A stretch of 64,000 nt of DNA from Locusta migratoria (Eukaryota > Arthropoda > Insecta > Orthoptera > Acrididae). The stretch spans positions 70,347,547 to 70,411,546 of the forward strand of contig CM048753.1 in assembly GCA_026315105.1 (NCBI GenBank), written 5' to 3'. How positions within the stretch are numbered: position 1 is the stretch's first letter; each line of letters begins with the position of its first letter. The position numbers and the translations under genes were made by a program. Shown piece by piece: positions 42,238-52,760 of the stretch. The notes beneath the pieces are model-generated. The model had not been told where the DNA came from, ran no database searches, and saw only the letters and a list, made by a program, of their open reading frames with translations.

Positions 42238-43469
42238 GCAGAGGTTAGAGTCCTGTATTGGGAGAGTAGCGCCCACCTTTGATGTGTGTCTTGCCGACAA
42301 CCGCCGGCTGCTATTGGTCAGTTGAGCGCGGGTGGGGCACGTCCGCCATTTTAGGCCTAAGCAGTCCATCAGTGTAAATGACATATTTCACTTAACTCGC
42401 TGTTATTTTAGCATTTAGAGTTATTGTAAATGTTTAGACAATCATGTATTAAAGTAAGAGCTTAACATACCATATTCCATTTTTATATGGTGAAAAATGC
42501 TGCATTGTTGGCAGTGAATTGTTATACTAAGACAGTCCGAGGTAGCAAGTTTTACACATCACACAGGGCGAAAGAGATGCGAAAAGACGCGAATTGTGGG
42601 TACACCGCATTGGAAGAAATAATGCAAAATTTTGCGAAGTAAGTAAAATTGTATTGAAATATCGAGTAAACTTCTAGGTTTATCTGTTCATACAAGTTTC
42701 TTGCGAGCAATGTTGGACGGACAAACATGTAAGAGAAAAGATATTTTTAAAAGATATAAATACATGAAAATGTAACATAATGTGCCGTAGTTGACAAATT
42801 TTGTATTTATACTTAGCCTACATATTACGAAAGTCTGGGCGGTAAATGAAACCGCCCATTAAATAGATCTCCAAAACTCGAATTTTAAGATGAAGTTTAT
42901 TTCACTGAAGTACCCAGCAGTGCGATAACAATGTGTAAAAACCTAAACCTTCCCAAAATGTTAGCTCAGTTAATGTTGTGTGATAATATCACATGTAGGT
43001 TAGCACACAACACCTATCAACATTAGGCAGTAGATTAATGGAAAGCAACATGTATTAATTATATCTACTTTGATAAAAAGCCAATATATTAGAGATAAAA
43101 ATGTCAGTCCTTAGCTAATTTGAAAGCAGGAACGTCACTTATTGCGAAAGCAGTGCATTTGGTACAGGGTTTAAGTTTTAGCACGAAACAATTTTACGAC
43201 TAGTTTGCTCAAAAATAACGGTCTTGATCTCAGATTATCAATTTTTCCTTAATATTCGCTGTAGATGTGATTAAGCGATTAAAAACTTAAGTTCGTTGTT
43301 TACTTAACGTGTTGTCATACCACGTCGATGTACAGACCGGTTCCCTTCGTCATAAATGTTAATTTAACAGATCCACGCATATCGCTGCTACTGCCAGATA
43401 TAACAGGCCTACAATGGCGGCGCTCGCCCGGTTGGCGGTACTCTCCCAATACAGGGCTCTAGCAGAGGT
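42238..43469. mobile_element. P-like (THAP) DNA transposon, non-autonomous
   Basis: GCAGAGGT at 42238-42245 and 43462-43469 is a perfect 8-bp target duplication. The termini are inverted repeats starting TAGAGYCCTGTATTGGGAG, matching at about 29 of 32 positions, with a second subterminal pair CCGCCATTTTAGGCCT (about 42348) and AGGCCTACAATGGCGG (about 43408). The 1216-bp element contains a THAP exon followed by a splice donor. P elements have 8-bp duplications and THAP domains, so this class is favoured. No catalytic domain remains. Confidence 0.75.
42487..42638 (+). pseudogene. THAP zinc-finger exon remnant 3
   Basis: From an ATG at 42487 the different frames read EKCCIVGSELLY, TKTVRGSKFYTSHRAKE and KRRELWVHRIGRNNAKFCE. 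Together these match THAP: the Cys-Cys start, the K-x-F-y strand, and the KRR-x-WV-x-x-IGR-x-N helix region. At least two frame changes occur. A donor GTAAGT begins at 42639. Located about 240 bp from the left TIR, as the first exon of a P-like transposase should be. Confidence 0.65.
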
Positions 43470-43795
43470 GCCGCTTTAAACGTCCCGACAGTTATTGCGC
43501 GCGGCAGTCGGACACACGGACCGGACTAATAATGAACACCAGCAGCTGGCACGGCCGATGAGTGACGGGCTGCTCTGGCATTCTAATTATCCGCGCTCTC
43601 ATCTATCGCGCCCACTGCCAAGACTCGGCGACATGCGCTGCGGTATCTGAATTTCCAGCAGTCACTACTGTAGGCTAACAAGCGGAGCAGGCGTGTGGGA
43701 ATGAGGCCTGAGTTTGGCTCATGCAGAGAAATCCGAAATACACACAACAGAAAATAGGACAGTATTGTGGATCAAAGTTAACATCAAACGACGCA
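43470..43795. other. unassigned stretch
   Basis: GC-rich at first (43490-43640); no gene recognised. Confidence 0.5.
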
Positions 43796-44815
43796 AGACC
43801 AACTTTGCTTCCACAGGGAAGCGTTATAGGTCCCCTACTCTTCCTCGTATTCAAAAACGATTTAGGAGACAATTGAATAGCTCGCTTAGATTGTTCGCGG
43901 AGTAAAACAGAAGTGATATCTGGCGTTCCACAGGGAAGCGTTATTGGTCCCCTACTCTTCCTCGTGTTTATAAACGATTTAGGAGATAATCTGAATAGCT
44001 CCCTTAGACTGTTCGCGGATGATGCTGTCGTTTATCGGTTAGTGAAGTCAACAGAGGATCAAAAGCAACTGCAAAGCGATTTAGACAAAATTTCTACTTG
44101 GTGCGAAAATTGGCAATTGACACTAAATAAAGAAAAGGTGTGAAGTAATACACATGAGCACTAAAAGAAATCCTCTGAACTTCAATTACGCGATAAATCA
44201 GTCAAACCTTAAGGTCGTAAATTCTACCAAATACCTAGGAGTTACAATTACGAACAACTTAGACTGGAGAGAACACATTGAAAATATTGTGGGGAAGGCG
44301 AACCAAAGGTTACGTTTCATTGGCAGAACGCTTAGACGATGCACCAGCTCCACCAAAGAGACTGCCTACATCACACTTGTGCGTCCTCTCTTGGAGTACT
44401 GTTGCCCCTTGTGGGACCCTCACCAGGTGGGACTGACGGAAGACATTGAGAAGGTCCAGAGAAGGGCAGCTCGTTTTGTTTTATCACGTTACGGGGGGGA
44501 AAGCACGAATTGGGGTGGAAATCATTAAAAGAAAGACGTTATTCATTGCGGCGTGATCTGTTTGCGAAGTTTCAATCACCGACTTTTAGTTCTGAATGTG
44601 AAAATATTTTGCTAGAAACCACCTACTTAGGGAGACATGACCATCCCAATAAAATAAGAGAAATCAGATCGAAAACGGAACGATTTAGGTGTTCTTTCGT
44701 CCCGCGCGCTATTAGAGAATGGAACGGTAGAGAAAAGTTATGAAGGTGGTTAATGAACCCTCTGCCAGGCACTTAAATGTGATTTGCAGAGTATCGATGT
44801 AGATGTAGATGTAGA
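43796..44815 (+). mobile_element. LINE family 1 copy with internal tandem duplication
   Basis: Ends in the family 3' UTR (GTGATTTGCAGAGTATCGATG) and a (TAGATG)n tail. At the 5' end a ~117-bp segment is duplicated: CCACAGGGAAGCGTTATWGG occurs at 43811 and 43928. Confidence 0.92.
43913..44740 (+). pseudogene. LINE family 1 reverse transcriptase C-terminal half
   Basis: Reads ISGVPQGSVIGPLLFLVFIN, SSLRLFADDAVVYRLVKSTE (FADD catalytic box), STWCENWQLTLNKEK, then an inserted base near 44138 shifts frame. It continues LNFNYAINQSNLKVVNSTKY, LGVTITNNLDWREHIEN, RAARFVLSRYGGES, then a short deletion near 44505, GWKSLKERRYSLRRDLFAKF and FRCSFVPRAIREWNG, the end of the protein. Few lesions, so relatively young. 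Confidence 0.92.
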
Positions 44816-44825
44816 TAATGCTTTC

Positions 44826-45028
44826 GCCGGCCGCGGTGGCCGAGGAGACTGAGGCGCGCCAGACACGGTCTGCACGGCCACTACGGTCGAGGGTTCGAAT
44901 CCCCCCCCCCTCGGGTATGGATATTTGTGCCGTCCTTAGTATTAGCTAGTTGATAAGTAGTTTGTAAGCTTAGGGACTGATGACCCCGTAGTTAAGTCCC
45001 ATAAGCTATACAAACATTTGAACATTTG
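44826..45028 (+). mobile_element. SINE family A
   Basis: Full-length copy just downstream of the LINE tail. The C run after the B box is expanded (GAATCCCCCCCCCCTCGGG). Confidence 0.92.
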
Positions 45029-45772
45029 ATTTTCACACACTTCCGCTACAAAATGAAAAATCTGCCGTGCCTGAACTTTACCGTAATGGAGAGCTTTCCG
45101 TTGCTGGGATCGTGTGGTTGAGAATACGAGAATATGATGGCCTTTCAACAGAGATAAAAGTCGGTACGTGTTGTGTTTCTGCAGGTCTGTAGGACTGAGT
45201 TTAGTTTCTTAGCAAGACATAAATTAACGTCCAAATTGTAGATCTCAGTTCTCTCTCGTCGTGAAATTTAAAGACTTTCCTTTATACGAGAGGTGCAGAA
45301 ATGTAAAGGTACGAAACGTCGTAACAACCATTGACGCTAGACTGTCTATGTTATGTTTCTAGAGTTGGTCGGACATGATAGTTGTGTGTGTATAGTTGTC
45401 TGACTGCGTGAATGTATGTGTTTCTTTTTGTGACGAAGGCCGTGGCCGAAAATTTAAGTTGTGTGGATGTGATTTTCTATTTTCGTGTCTGTCAGCAGTT
45501 CAGCGGGCATATTTTCAGTGAGTTGTTACCTATCCTACATTATTGACATTCCTATCGGATTTTCCATTGTTAAAAAAAAAACACTACTATACTGTTATAA
45601 TATTATTGTATTATTCCTAATGTCCATGGAAGTAATTATATTGGCCCCCTAGTACATTTTCAGCATAACAAACAGTAAACGTTATCTTGATTCACATAAC
45701 GAAAATCTGTATCAAATTAGTATACCTTAAAATGATTTCCAGTCCATGGTGTACAGCAGTCGGTGAGAATAA
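45029..45772. other. unassigned stretch
   Basis: No gene or repeat recognised. Confidence 0.5.
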
Positions 45773-45823
45773 ATACTCCTTCAGTAAAAAACAGTCTTGA
45801 TTGCAAATTGTTGTATACCTTAT

Positions 45824-45866
45824 TTAACGACGCGTTTCGCTCTTTAGCAGGGCATCTTCAGATTAC
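45824..45866 (-). ncRNA. hammerhead-ribozyme-like motif, left arm
   Basis: Minus strand: TAAT, CTGAAGA, TGCCCTGCTAAAGAGC, GAAAC, GC, GTC, GTTA. The GTC is a canonical hammerhead cleavage triplet, AC/GT would form a 2-bp stem III, and TAAT/GTTA a weak stem I. Confidence 0.4.
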
Positions 45867-46382
45867 CTGCGTGACAGAATTTACACAAAATTACAAGGCG
45901 GAATTAATAATGGGACATGGGCTCATTTTGTGTTTAGAAGACAGTATAAATGGTAAACAAAGCTTACAATGCGTTCTGCGTGGAATGACACCGTAGGTTG
46001 TTTTGCGGTGTTTCTACGTTTTTGAATTTTGGCTTTCCCTGTTGCCCTACAAATGATCGGATAACAACGAATTACAGTTGGAACATACTCGGTAAAGATG
46101 TGAGAAGCATAAAACAGATTAAAATAATTTTAAAAATCGGTTTTATGCTTTTCACATCTCCACCCAGTATGTTCCAACTCTAATTCGTTGTTATCCGATC
46201 ATTTGTAGGGCTATAAGGAAAGCTAAAATCCAAAAACATAGAAACACTGCAAAACACACGGAGAGCGCATTGTAAGCTTTGTGTACCATCTATACTGTCT
46301 TCTAAACACAAAATAAGCCTGTGTCCCACTATACCCGTTTTGCACTTATGCATTGTAATTTTCTGTAAATTCTGTCACGCAG

Positions 46383-46425
46383 ATAATCTGAAGATGCCCT
46401 GCTAAAGGGAGAAACGCGTCATTAA
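46383..46425 (+). ncRNA. hammerhead-ribozyme-like motif, right arm
   Basis: TAAT, CTGAAGA, TGCCCTGCTAAAGGGA, GAAAC, GC, GTC, ATTA. Stem II pairs CCCT/AGGG, stem I TAAT/ATTA. Mirror copy of the left-arm motif. Confidence 0.42.
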
Positions 46426-46479
46426 ATAAGGAATAAAACAATTTGCAATCAAGACGGTTCTTTACTGAAGGAATAGTAT

Positions 46480-47262
46480 ACTTTGTGTAAATGGTACGTA
46501 TATAAATGAGGCAAATAACACCTTTTGTAAAACTTTTGAAGATATTACATTATTCTTTGTATTTTTGTTGAGAGTTCTGAATATGGCAGCTAGATTCTTG
46601 AAACTAGTTATGTAGCATTAAAATGTTTACAACGAAGCGACCTTTTGCATCTTTTTCAGTACTTTTAAAAGTATTCGAGTCTCTTTTTGTCGCATTTGAG
46701 TTCGCACTGAAGACGTGTGGGACTTGAAATTGGTCCCACTATAGTTTTTGTATATCCACGAATACATTGTTCATCAATCAGTTTGGAAAACATAGTTTCC
46801 CTATATGGAAAGATCAGCGAACTTATAATTACTTAACGATAAAAATAACAGTATAGTTCGCAAATTTTGACAATTTATTACTAAGGTAACCGGTTTCGAT
46901 CTAAGCTTAGATCATCTACAGCGAGAGGTCTGAAACATTCTTCATTGATGGTACGACAGTCCATACTTACAGGAAACCGCCCTATGTGCATTCGATACAC
47001 TTCTCATTGACTTGTGGATTACAGCTGTTAGAACGCGTGATGTGGCTCTGTATATGTAAGCAACGCCTAGAGGTGAGGTAAATTTGGTCAGGGACAGTTT
47101 ATCCCAGGTACTCCCCACTCAGTGCTTTTAAGACGCTGAGAGTTTTGTTTGTCCGGTAAATATAACAATTTGCTAAAAAGCGGTGGGTAGGCCGTTGAGC
47201 GACAGATTCTATAATCCTCACGGGATGGAAGCCCGCTTTGTATATTTGCGTCTCTGGAGGCG
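46480..47262. other. unassigned stretch
   Basis: Contains a stem-loop-like CTGTAGATGATCTAAGCTTAG, ATCGAAACCGG on the minus strand near 46883-46922. No gene recognised. Confidence 0.5.
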
Positions 47263-48576
47263 TTAACCCTCCTACTACCACTGGGGTCAATATGACCCCA
47301 TAAGCACATTTGAAATCTATATCTCCCTTATTTTCAATGCGATTATTTTCAAAATTTATGACTTTGTCTCTCTAACTTGCTTGTATGCAATGACATATTA
47401 TTCAGTTTTACATTTACAACATATCAAAATTTATTCATGAACTACGCACTGAGTACCACTGGGGTCAGCATGACCCCAATGTAAATTTTTTTTGTTTTGT
47501 TTCTTGAATGTAAAATTATAAAAACATAACAGCGAATATTACGTTGAACAGATGTTATAGGAAACACCTGTAACAATGAAACTAACACTTTCCACTTCTT
47601 ATTTATACCCATTGTTGTCGTTTCTTTCCTCAGCAGTTGTTGTGTGTTGCCTCAGTTGTTGCTAGTGTTTTGTCGCAGCGTGTGAAAGAACTACATTATG
47701 TCTAGAAAACGTCTGAGTAGTGTTGAAATACAAGCAATTTTGAATGAAGAAGAGGAATTAGGAGATACAGCGTCTGATGACGACGAAGAGATTGATGGTG
47801 TTATTTCTGGAGGTAGTGAATCAACTGAAGATTCTGATGAAGACGTTGGAGATTTACTGAGTACTATGCATTTCAGGGAGGAAATAGGTGACGGCAAAGC
47901 AGCGAAACCTATTATAATCCTAGACTATAATGCAACAAAATCAGGTGTAGACACTATGAACAAGTTAGTCAGAACCTAAACCATAAAACGTATGACAAGA
48001 AGATGGCCCATGGTGATTTTTTATAATATTTTGGATATTAGTGCCCTGAATGCTTTCATAATTTGGTTGGACTTAAATCCTGACTGGAATAAAAAAACCA
48101 ACTACAAAAGAATAGAATTTCTTCTGGAACAACTGGGATCAAGTCTAGTACAGAAAAACAGAAGTCATCGCAGCAAAGCTTCTCTGCCTCGTCCTCCTCC
48201 ACCTTCAGCACAAGTGGATACGGGGGTAAAACGTGGACGGTGCTACCTGTGCGAACGTTCAGTGGATAGAAAACATTCAGAAACGTGCAGGAGATGCTTT
48301 TCCTATGTCTGTAAACACCATTCAGACATTCTTTGTTTTAAATGTAAAGAGATGTTTTGTTTTACATGAAAGGATCTATAAGATCAAGTGTTGAGACAAG
48401 ATCTGTAAGTGCTTATAAATCTATTTCACCAGATTTCAATCAGTAATGTATGCTTTTGTGTTAGTTCATTAAAATAAATTAAATACTGCCAATATATCCC
48501 GTGATAATTACTTGGGGTCATATTGACCCCAACGGTACTCAGTGTAACAAAAAAATTCTGGTAGTAGGAGGGTTAA
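47263..48576 (+). mobile_element. internally deleted piggyBac element with TTAA ends
   Basis: TTAA at 47263-47266 and 48573-48576 flanks perfect 14-bp terminal repeats (CCCTCCTACTACCA and complement). Subterminal palindromes GGGGTCAATATGACCCC, GGGGTCAGCATGACCCC and GGGGTCATATTGACCCC follow at about 47282, 47461 and 48512. Total 1306 bp between TTAA sites; autonomous relatives are usually about 2.3 kb or more. The transposase gene has lost its catalytic middle. Both ends look intact, so it could be mobilised in trans. Confidence 0.92.
47698..48369 (+). pseudogene. piggyBac transposase, catalytic core deleted
   Basis: One reading frame spans 47698-48369 with a single stop TAA at 47977. The N-terminus is acidic (LNEEEELGDTASDDDEEIDG). 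After a deletion junction near residue 72 it jumps to IILDYNATKSGVDTMNKL, matching the late YN-x-TKGGVD block, then TRRWPMVIFYNILDISALNA. The C-terminus is the Cys-rich zinc finger (RCYLCERSVDRKHSETCRRC, CKHHSDILCFKCKEMF). The DDD catalytic segments between are absent. The stop lies where Tyr is expected (KLVRT-stop-TIKR). Confidence 0.9.
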
Positions 48577-48714
48577 AAGCAAGTGTTGAAGGCGTGAGCG
48601 AAGTTGACAGCGACACGCATGTGGTGTGTTGGTAGCCATGGCAGGCGGCGTTTGAAACACTGCTTACGAAAGTGAAAGAGAGAGAGTGTGACAGAAATTC
48701 AGGGGGAATAGATT
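48577..48714. other. short unassigned gap
   Basis: Between piggyBac and LINE family 3; nothing seen. Confidence 0.6.
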
Positions 48715-49672
48715 GTCATCATCATCATCATCATTATTAGAGACTGATTATGCCTTTCTGCGTTCAGTCTGGAGCATAGTACATCTAATAAAATTCCTCC
48801 ATGATGCCCTATTCAATGCTAACATTGATGCCTCGTCTGATGTTATATGCCTTTTATTTCAAAATCATTCTGCACCGAATCTAAGTACTTTCTTCTTGGT
48901 CTACCTCGACTCCTCTTACCCTCCGCTGCCGAGCTCATGAGTCTCTTAGGTAACCTTGCTTCTCCCATGCGTATAACATGACCCCACCATCTCAGTCTGT
49001 TCGCTCTAACTGCTTCATCTATGGTGTTCATTGCCAGTTCTTCTATGATTTCCTCATTATGGACACCCTCCTGCCATTGTTCCCATCTATTGGTGCCTGC
49101 AATCATTCTAGGTACTTTCATATCTGTAACCTCTACCTTATGAATAAGGTAACCTGTATCCACCCAACTTTCACTCCCATACAACAAAGTTGGTCGGAGG
49201 ATAGAGCGGTGCACTGCTAGCTTAGTCTTGGTACTGATTTCCTTCTTGCAGAAGAGAGTAGATCTTAGCTGAGCACTCACTGCATTAGCTTTGCTGCACC
49301 TCGATTCCAGTTCTTTCGCTATGTTACCATCCTGTGAGAAAATACATACCAGGTACTTGAAACTGTCTACCTGTTCTAACGTTGTTCCTCCTATTTGGCA
49401 CTGAATCTGTTTGAATCTCTTTCCCACAGACATTACTTTCGTTTTGGAGATGCTGATCTTAATATCATAATCCTTGCACCTCTGATCGAGCTCTGAAATA
49501 TTAGTTTGCAACCTTTCAATCGAATCGGCCATTACAACTACGTCATCCGCATATGCCAGACTGCTTATTTTGTTATCGCCTATTCTAATCCCGCCTTGCC
49601 AGTCTACTGTTTTCAGCATTTGATCCATGAATAGTATGAACAGCAGTGTCAACCTGTCACCTGGAATTGTTT
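48715..49672 (-). mobile_element. LINE family 3 with ATG-repeat tail
   Basis: The plus strand starts with TCATCATCATCATCATCATT, i.e. a (TGATGA)n tail on the minus strand. 5'-truncated near 49672, within the RT domain. Only copy in the window. Confidence 0.85.
48843..49652 (-). pseudogene. LINE family 3 reverse transcriptase, C-terminal part
   Basis: Open over 269 codons. Reads LLFILFMDQMLKTVDWQGGI, LAYADDVVVMADS (YADD catalytic box), ISISKTKVMSVGK, VDSFKYLVCIFSQDGNIAKE, LRPTLLYGSESWV, VPRMIAGTNRWEQWQE, RANRLRWWGHVIRM and KRSRGRPRRKYLDSVQNDFE. It resembles the widespread transposon-derived RT typified by C. elegans F52C9.6. The finger subdomain and endonuclease are missing by 5' truncation. 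The long open frame indicates a recent insertion. Confidence 0.9.
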
Positions 49673-49862
49673 GTCACTGATAATATTCGATGATTGCATT
49701 GCTATACTCTAAAGAAGTAAACAAGTATTACAGGATCTGTTGAATAAAAGAAACAGCTTAAGGAGAGCAAAATACGGGTCGAGAGTAAACAGGGGCAAAA
49801 TGTACAAGGCAATGAGAAGTTGTAGGAAAGGAAATAGCGCGAAACTTAACATCACCATTTTT

Positions 49863-51074
49863 TAATTGCGACTTCCACAATCTTCGAAAAGAAACCAAAG
49901 TCAACACGGATTTTAAAAACCTTGTTCATGCGAAACACAACTAGCTCTTTATTTACACGAAGTGATGTGTGCTGTCGACAAGGGTTCGCAAATCGATTCC
50001 GTATTTCTTGATTTCCAGAAGGCTTTTGACACCGTACCTCACAAACGGCTTTAATCAAATTGCGTGGTTATGGTATATCACCCTGAATTTGCGACTGAAT
50101 AGGGGATTTTCTGTCAGAGAGGACACAGATCGTAGAAATCGATGGTAAGGCATCGACTAGAACAGAGGTGATATCGGGCGTTCCACAGGGTAGTGTTATT
50201 GGTCCTCTGTGTTCCTTATTTACATAAACGATTTAAGGGAAAATCTAAGTAGCTCTCTTACGTTGTTTACAGATGATGCCGCCATTTACCGTCTAGTAAA
50301 ATCATCTGAAGATCAAAACCAACTGCAGAACGACCTGAATAAGATATCAGTATGTTGTAAAAATTGTCCATTGACTCTAAATAATGAGAAGTGTGAAGTC
50401 GTCCACATGAGTACGGAAAGAAATGCGTTAAACTTTGTTTACAAGATAATCAAAAGTGAAGGCCGCAAACTCCACAAAATACCTAGGAATTACTATTGCT
50501 TCAGACATAAACTGGAAAGAACACGTAGATAATGTCGTGGGAAAGGCGAACCAGAGACTGCGTTTTGTTGGCAGAACCCTTAAAAGATGCATCAGAACTA
50601 CTAAAGAAACTGCATACACTACGCTTGTCTGTCCATTTTTGGAGTATTGCAGTCCAGTGTGGGATCCTTATCAGGTGGGTTTGACCGAGGACTTCGAAAG
50701 AGTCCAGAGAAGGGCAGCTCGATTTGTATTGTCACGATACAGGGGAGACAGCGTTACGGAAATGATCCAGGATCTGGGATGGGAATCATTACAGCAACGG
50801 CGCTTATCGCTGCGGCGTGGGCTACTTACGAAATTCCAATCGCCAACTTTGTCCTTCGAATGCGAAAATATATTGTTGACTCCCACTTACATAGGTAGAA
50901 ATGATCATCAGAATAAAATACGAGAAATAAGAGCTCGAACGGAGAGATTCAGGTGTTCTTTCTTCCCGCGCGCTATTCGAAAATGGAATGGTAGTATAAC
51001 GGTGGTTCGATGAACCCTCTGCCAGGCACTTAAATGTGATTTGCAGAGTATCCGATGTATATGTAGATGTAGAA
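49863..51074 (+). mobile_element. LINE family 1 copy
   Basis: 5'-truncated in the RT finger region and ending with GATTTGCAGAGTATCCGATG, TATATGTAGATGTAG. Subfamily closest to the copy at 56934. Confidence 0.9.
49950..51013 (+). pseudogene. LINE family 1 reverse transcriptase
   Basis: The first part (49950-50200) is frame-broken: GSQIDSVFLDFQKAFDTVPH (first catalytic Asp) and ISGVPQGSVIGPL. The next (50209 on) reads SSLTLFTDDAAIYRLVKSSE, where the FADD box is changed to FTDD. After a shift near 50455 it reads STKYLGITIASDINWKEHVD, GKANQRLRFVGRTLKR, RRAARFVLSRYRGDSVTEMI and FRCSFFPRAIRKWNG. Inactive through several frameshifts. Confidence 0.88.
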
Positions 51075-51543
51075 ACTTGAAACTGTCGAAGCAACGAGGA
51101 CATAATAAAGAGAATGACACAGGCTTAGAAGGCATTCATGACCTAGAGGTCTCAACTGTCGTCAAACACTGGACTTCATGTGAGGGAGGAATGTCTCTGA
51201 GCGTAATGTTTAGAGTGCAGACTTCAATGCTGTATTGTGACGTAGACGATGGGAAAACCCGATCAGAAGAAATAGGAAACGTTTGAGATGTGTTGACAAT
51301 TTGGTAAAGATAACGAAAGAGGAGGATCTACTCTGAATCGGCGAACGAAGTGACGTATCTATACAGCTTGAGGTATTCAGGGGAGGATGTGCGAATCATT
51401 CGTCTTATATATTACATGTAGGAATGTATGCCATAGATCGTTACTTACATCAAAAGAAAAAAAATTATTAACTACAATAGGCATTAGAGATGTGTGGTTT
51501 TAAATCATCATCACGTCTATATTTCAGATTATACTCCTATATG
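51075..51543. other. unassigned stretch
   Basis: No gene or repeat recognised. Confidence 0.5.
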
Positions 51544-52536
51544 TTGTTGTGGTCTTCAGTCCGCAGACTGGTTTCATGCAGCTCTCCACGCTACCCTGTC
51601 CTGTGCAAGTCTCTTCATCTGAGAATACGTTCGTCAACCTACATCCTTTTGAATCTGCTTAGTATATTCCTCCCTAGGTCTCCCTCTATGATTTTTACCC
51701 CACACGCTTCCTTCTAATGCTAAGATGGCAATTCCTTCATGCCTCAGAATGTGTCCTACCAATCTATCCCTTCTCTTAGTCAGGATATGTCAGAAACTCC
51801 TTTTCTCCCCGATTCGGTTAAGCACCTCCTCATTAGTCACATGATCTACCCATCTAATTTTCACCATTCGTTTGTAGCACCACATTTCAAAAGCTTCTAT
51901 AATATTTTTATCTGAACTCCTTATCGTCAACGTTTCACTCCCATACAATGCTACACTCCAGACAAATGCTTTCAGAAAGGACTTCCTAACATTCAAATTA
52001 ATATTGGTTGTTAACAAGTTTCGCTTCTTTAGAAACGATTTTCTCCCCACAACGATTCTGCATTTTATATCTTCTTTACTTCGGCTATCAGAAGTTATCT
52101 TGCTACCCAAATAACAAAATTCATCTACTACTTTTATTGTCTCATTACCTAATCTAATTCCTTCAGCATCGCCTGATTTTCTGACACTGATTCCATTACC
52201 TTCGTTTCACTCTTGTTAATGTTCATCTTATATCTTCCTTTCAAGACACTGTTAATCGCATTCAATTGCTCTTCCAGATCCTTTGCGGTCTCCGACAAAA
52301 TTACTATGTCATAGACAAACCGCAAACTTTTTATTTCTTTTCCCTGCCCTTTAATGCCCTCTCCAAATTTCTCCTTCCACTCCTTCACTGCCTGCTCAAT
52401 GTACAGATTGAACAACATTGGGGAAAGACTACAACCTTGTCTTACTCCCTTCCCAACCTCTGCGTCCCTTTCTTGCCCTTCGACTCTAATAACCGCTGTC
52501 TGGTTTTTTTATAGGCTGAATATAACTCTTCACTCC
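51544..52536 (-). mobile_element. LINE family 2 copy (minus)
   Basis: Reversed 3' end at 51544 (GTTGTTGTGGTCTTCAGTCC). It extends 5' beyond the SPMLFNLYIEQ region to the TAVIRVEG-type segment near 52500. The encoded RT is described separately. Confidence 0.9.
51790..52500 (-). pseudogene. LINE family 2 reverse transcriptase fragment
   Basis: From the 5' side: KQGCSLSPMLFNLYIEQAVK, LRFVYDIVILSETAKDLEEQ (catalytic FADD changed to FVYD), MNINKSETKVM, then a frameshift near 52185. It continues GSKITSDSRSKEDIKCRI, SVALYGSETLTIRSSDKN, IEAFEMWCYKRMVKIRWVDH, VTNEEVLNRIGEKRSF. Inactive. Confidence 0.88.
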
Positions 52537-52540
52537 CTCG

Positions 52541-52760
52541 CATTCAGAAGGATGGTGGTTCAAATCCACCTCCAGCCATCCAGAATTAGGTTTTCCGTGA
52601 TTTCCCTCAATCAGGTAAATGCCGGGATGGTTCCTTTCAAAGGGCACGTCCGACTTCCTTCCACATCCTTACCCAAACAACCCGAGCGTAAGCTCCGTCT
52701 CTAATGACCACGCTGTCGACGGGACGTTAAACTCCAAGCTTCCTTCCTTTCTTGTTCGCT
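52541..52760 (+). mobile_element. SINE family C (Talua-like)
   Basis: GATGGTGGTTCAAATCCACC (B box), then GGTTTTCCGTGATTTCCCTC, AATGCCGGGATGGTTCCTTT, CAAAGGGCAC and CGACTTCCTTCC. I recognise this body from tRNA-derived SINEs found in several insect orders. The tail is T-rich after TAAACTCCAAGCTTCC. Confidence 0.75.

Larger units (their letters stand above)
45773..46479. mobile_element. 707-bp foldback element with hammerhead-like motifs in both arms
   Basis: The arms (about 45773-46110 and 46140-46479) are inverted copies with a few small indels, centred near 46125. Outer ends TACTCCTTCAGTAAA and TTTACTGAAGGAATAGTA. Each arm has a stem-loop ending in GAAACGCGTC near its outer end. Open frames in it are not conserved between arms. 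No transposase. Confidence 0.85.
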
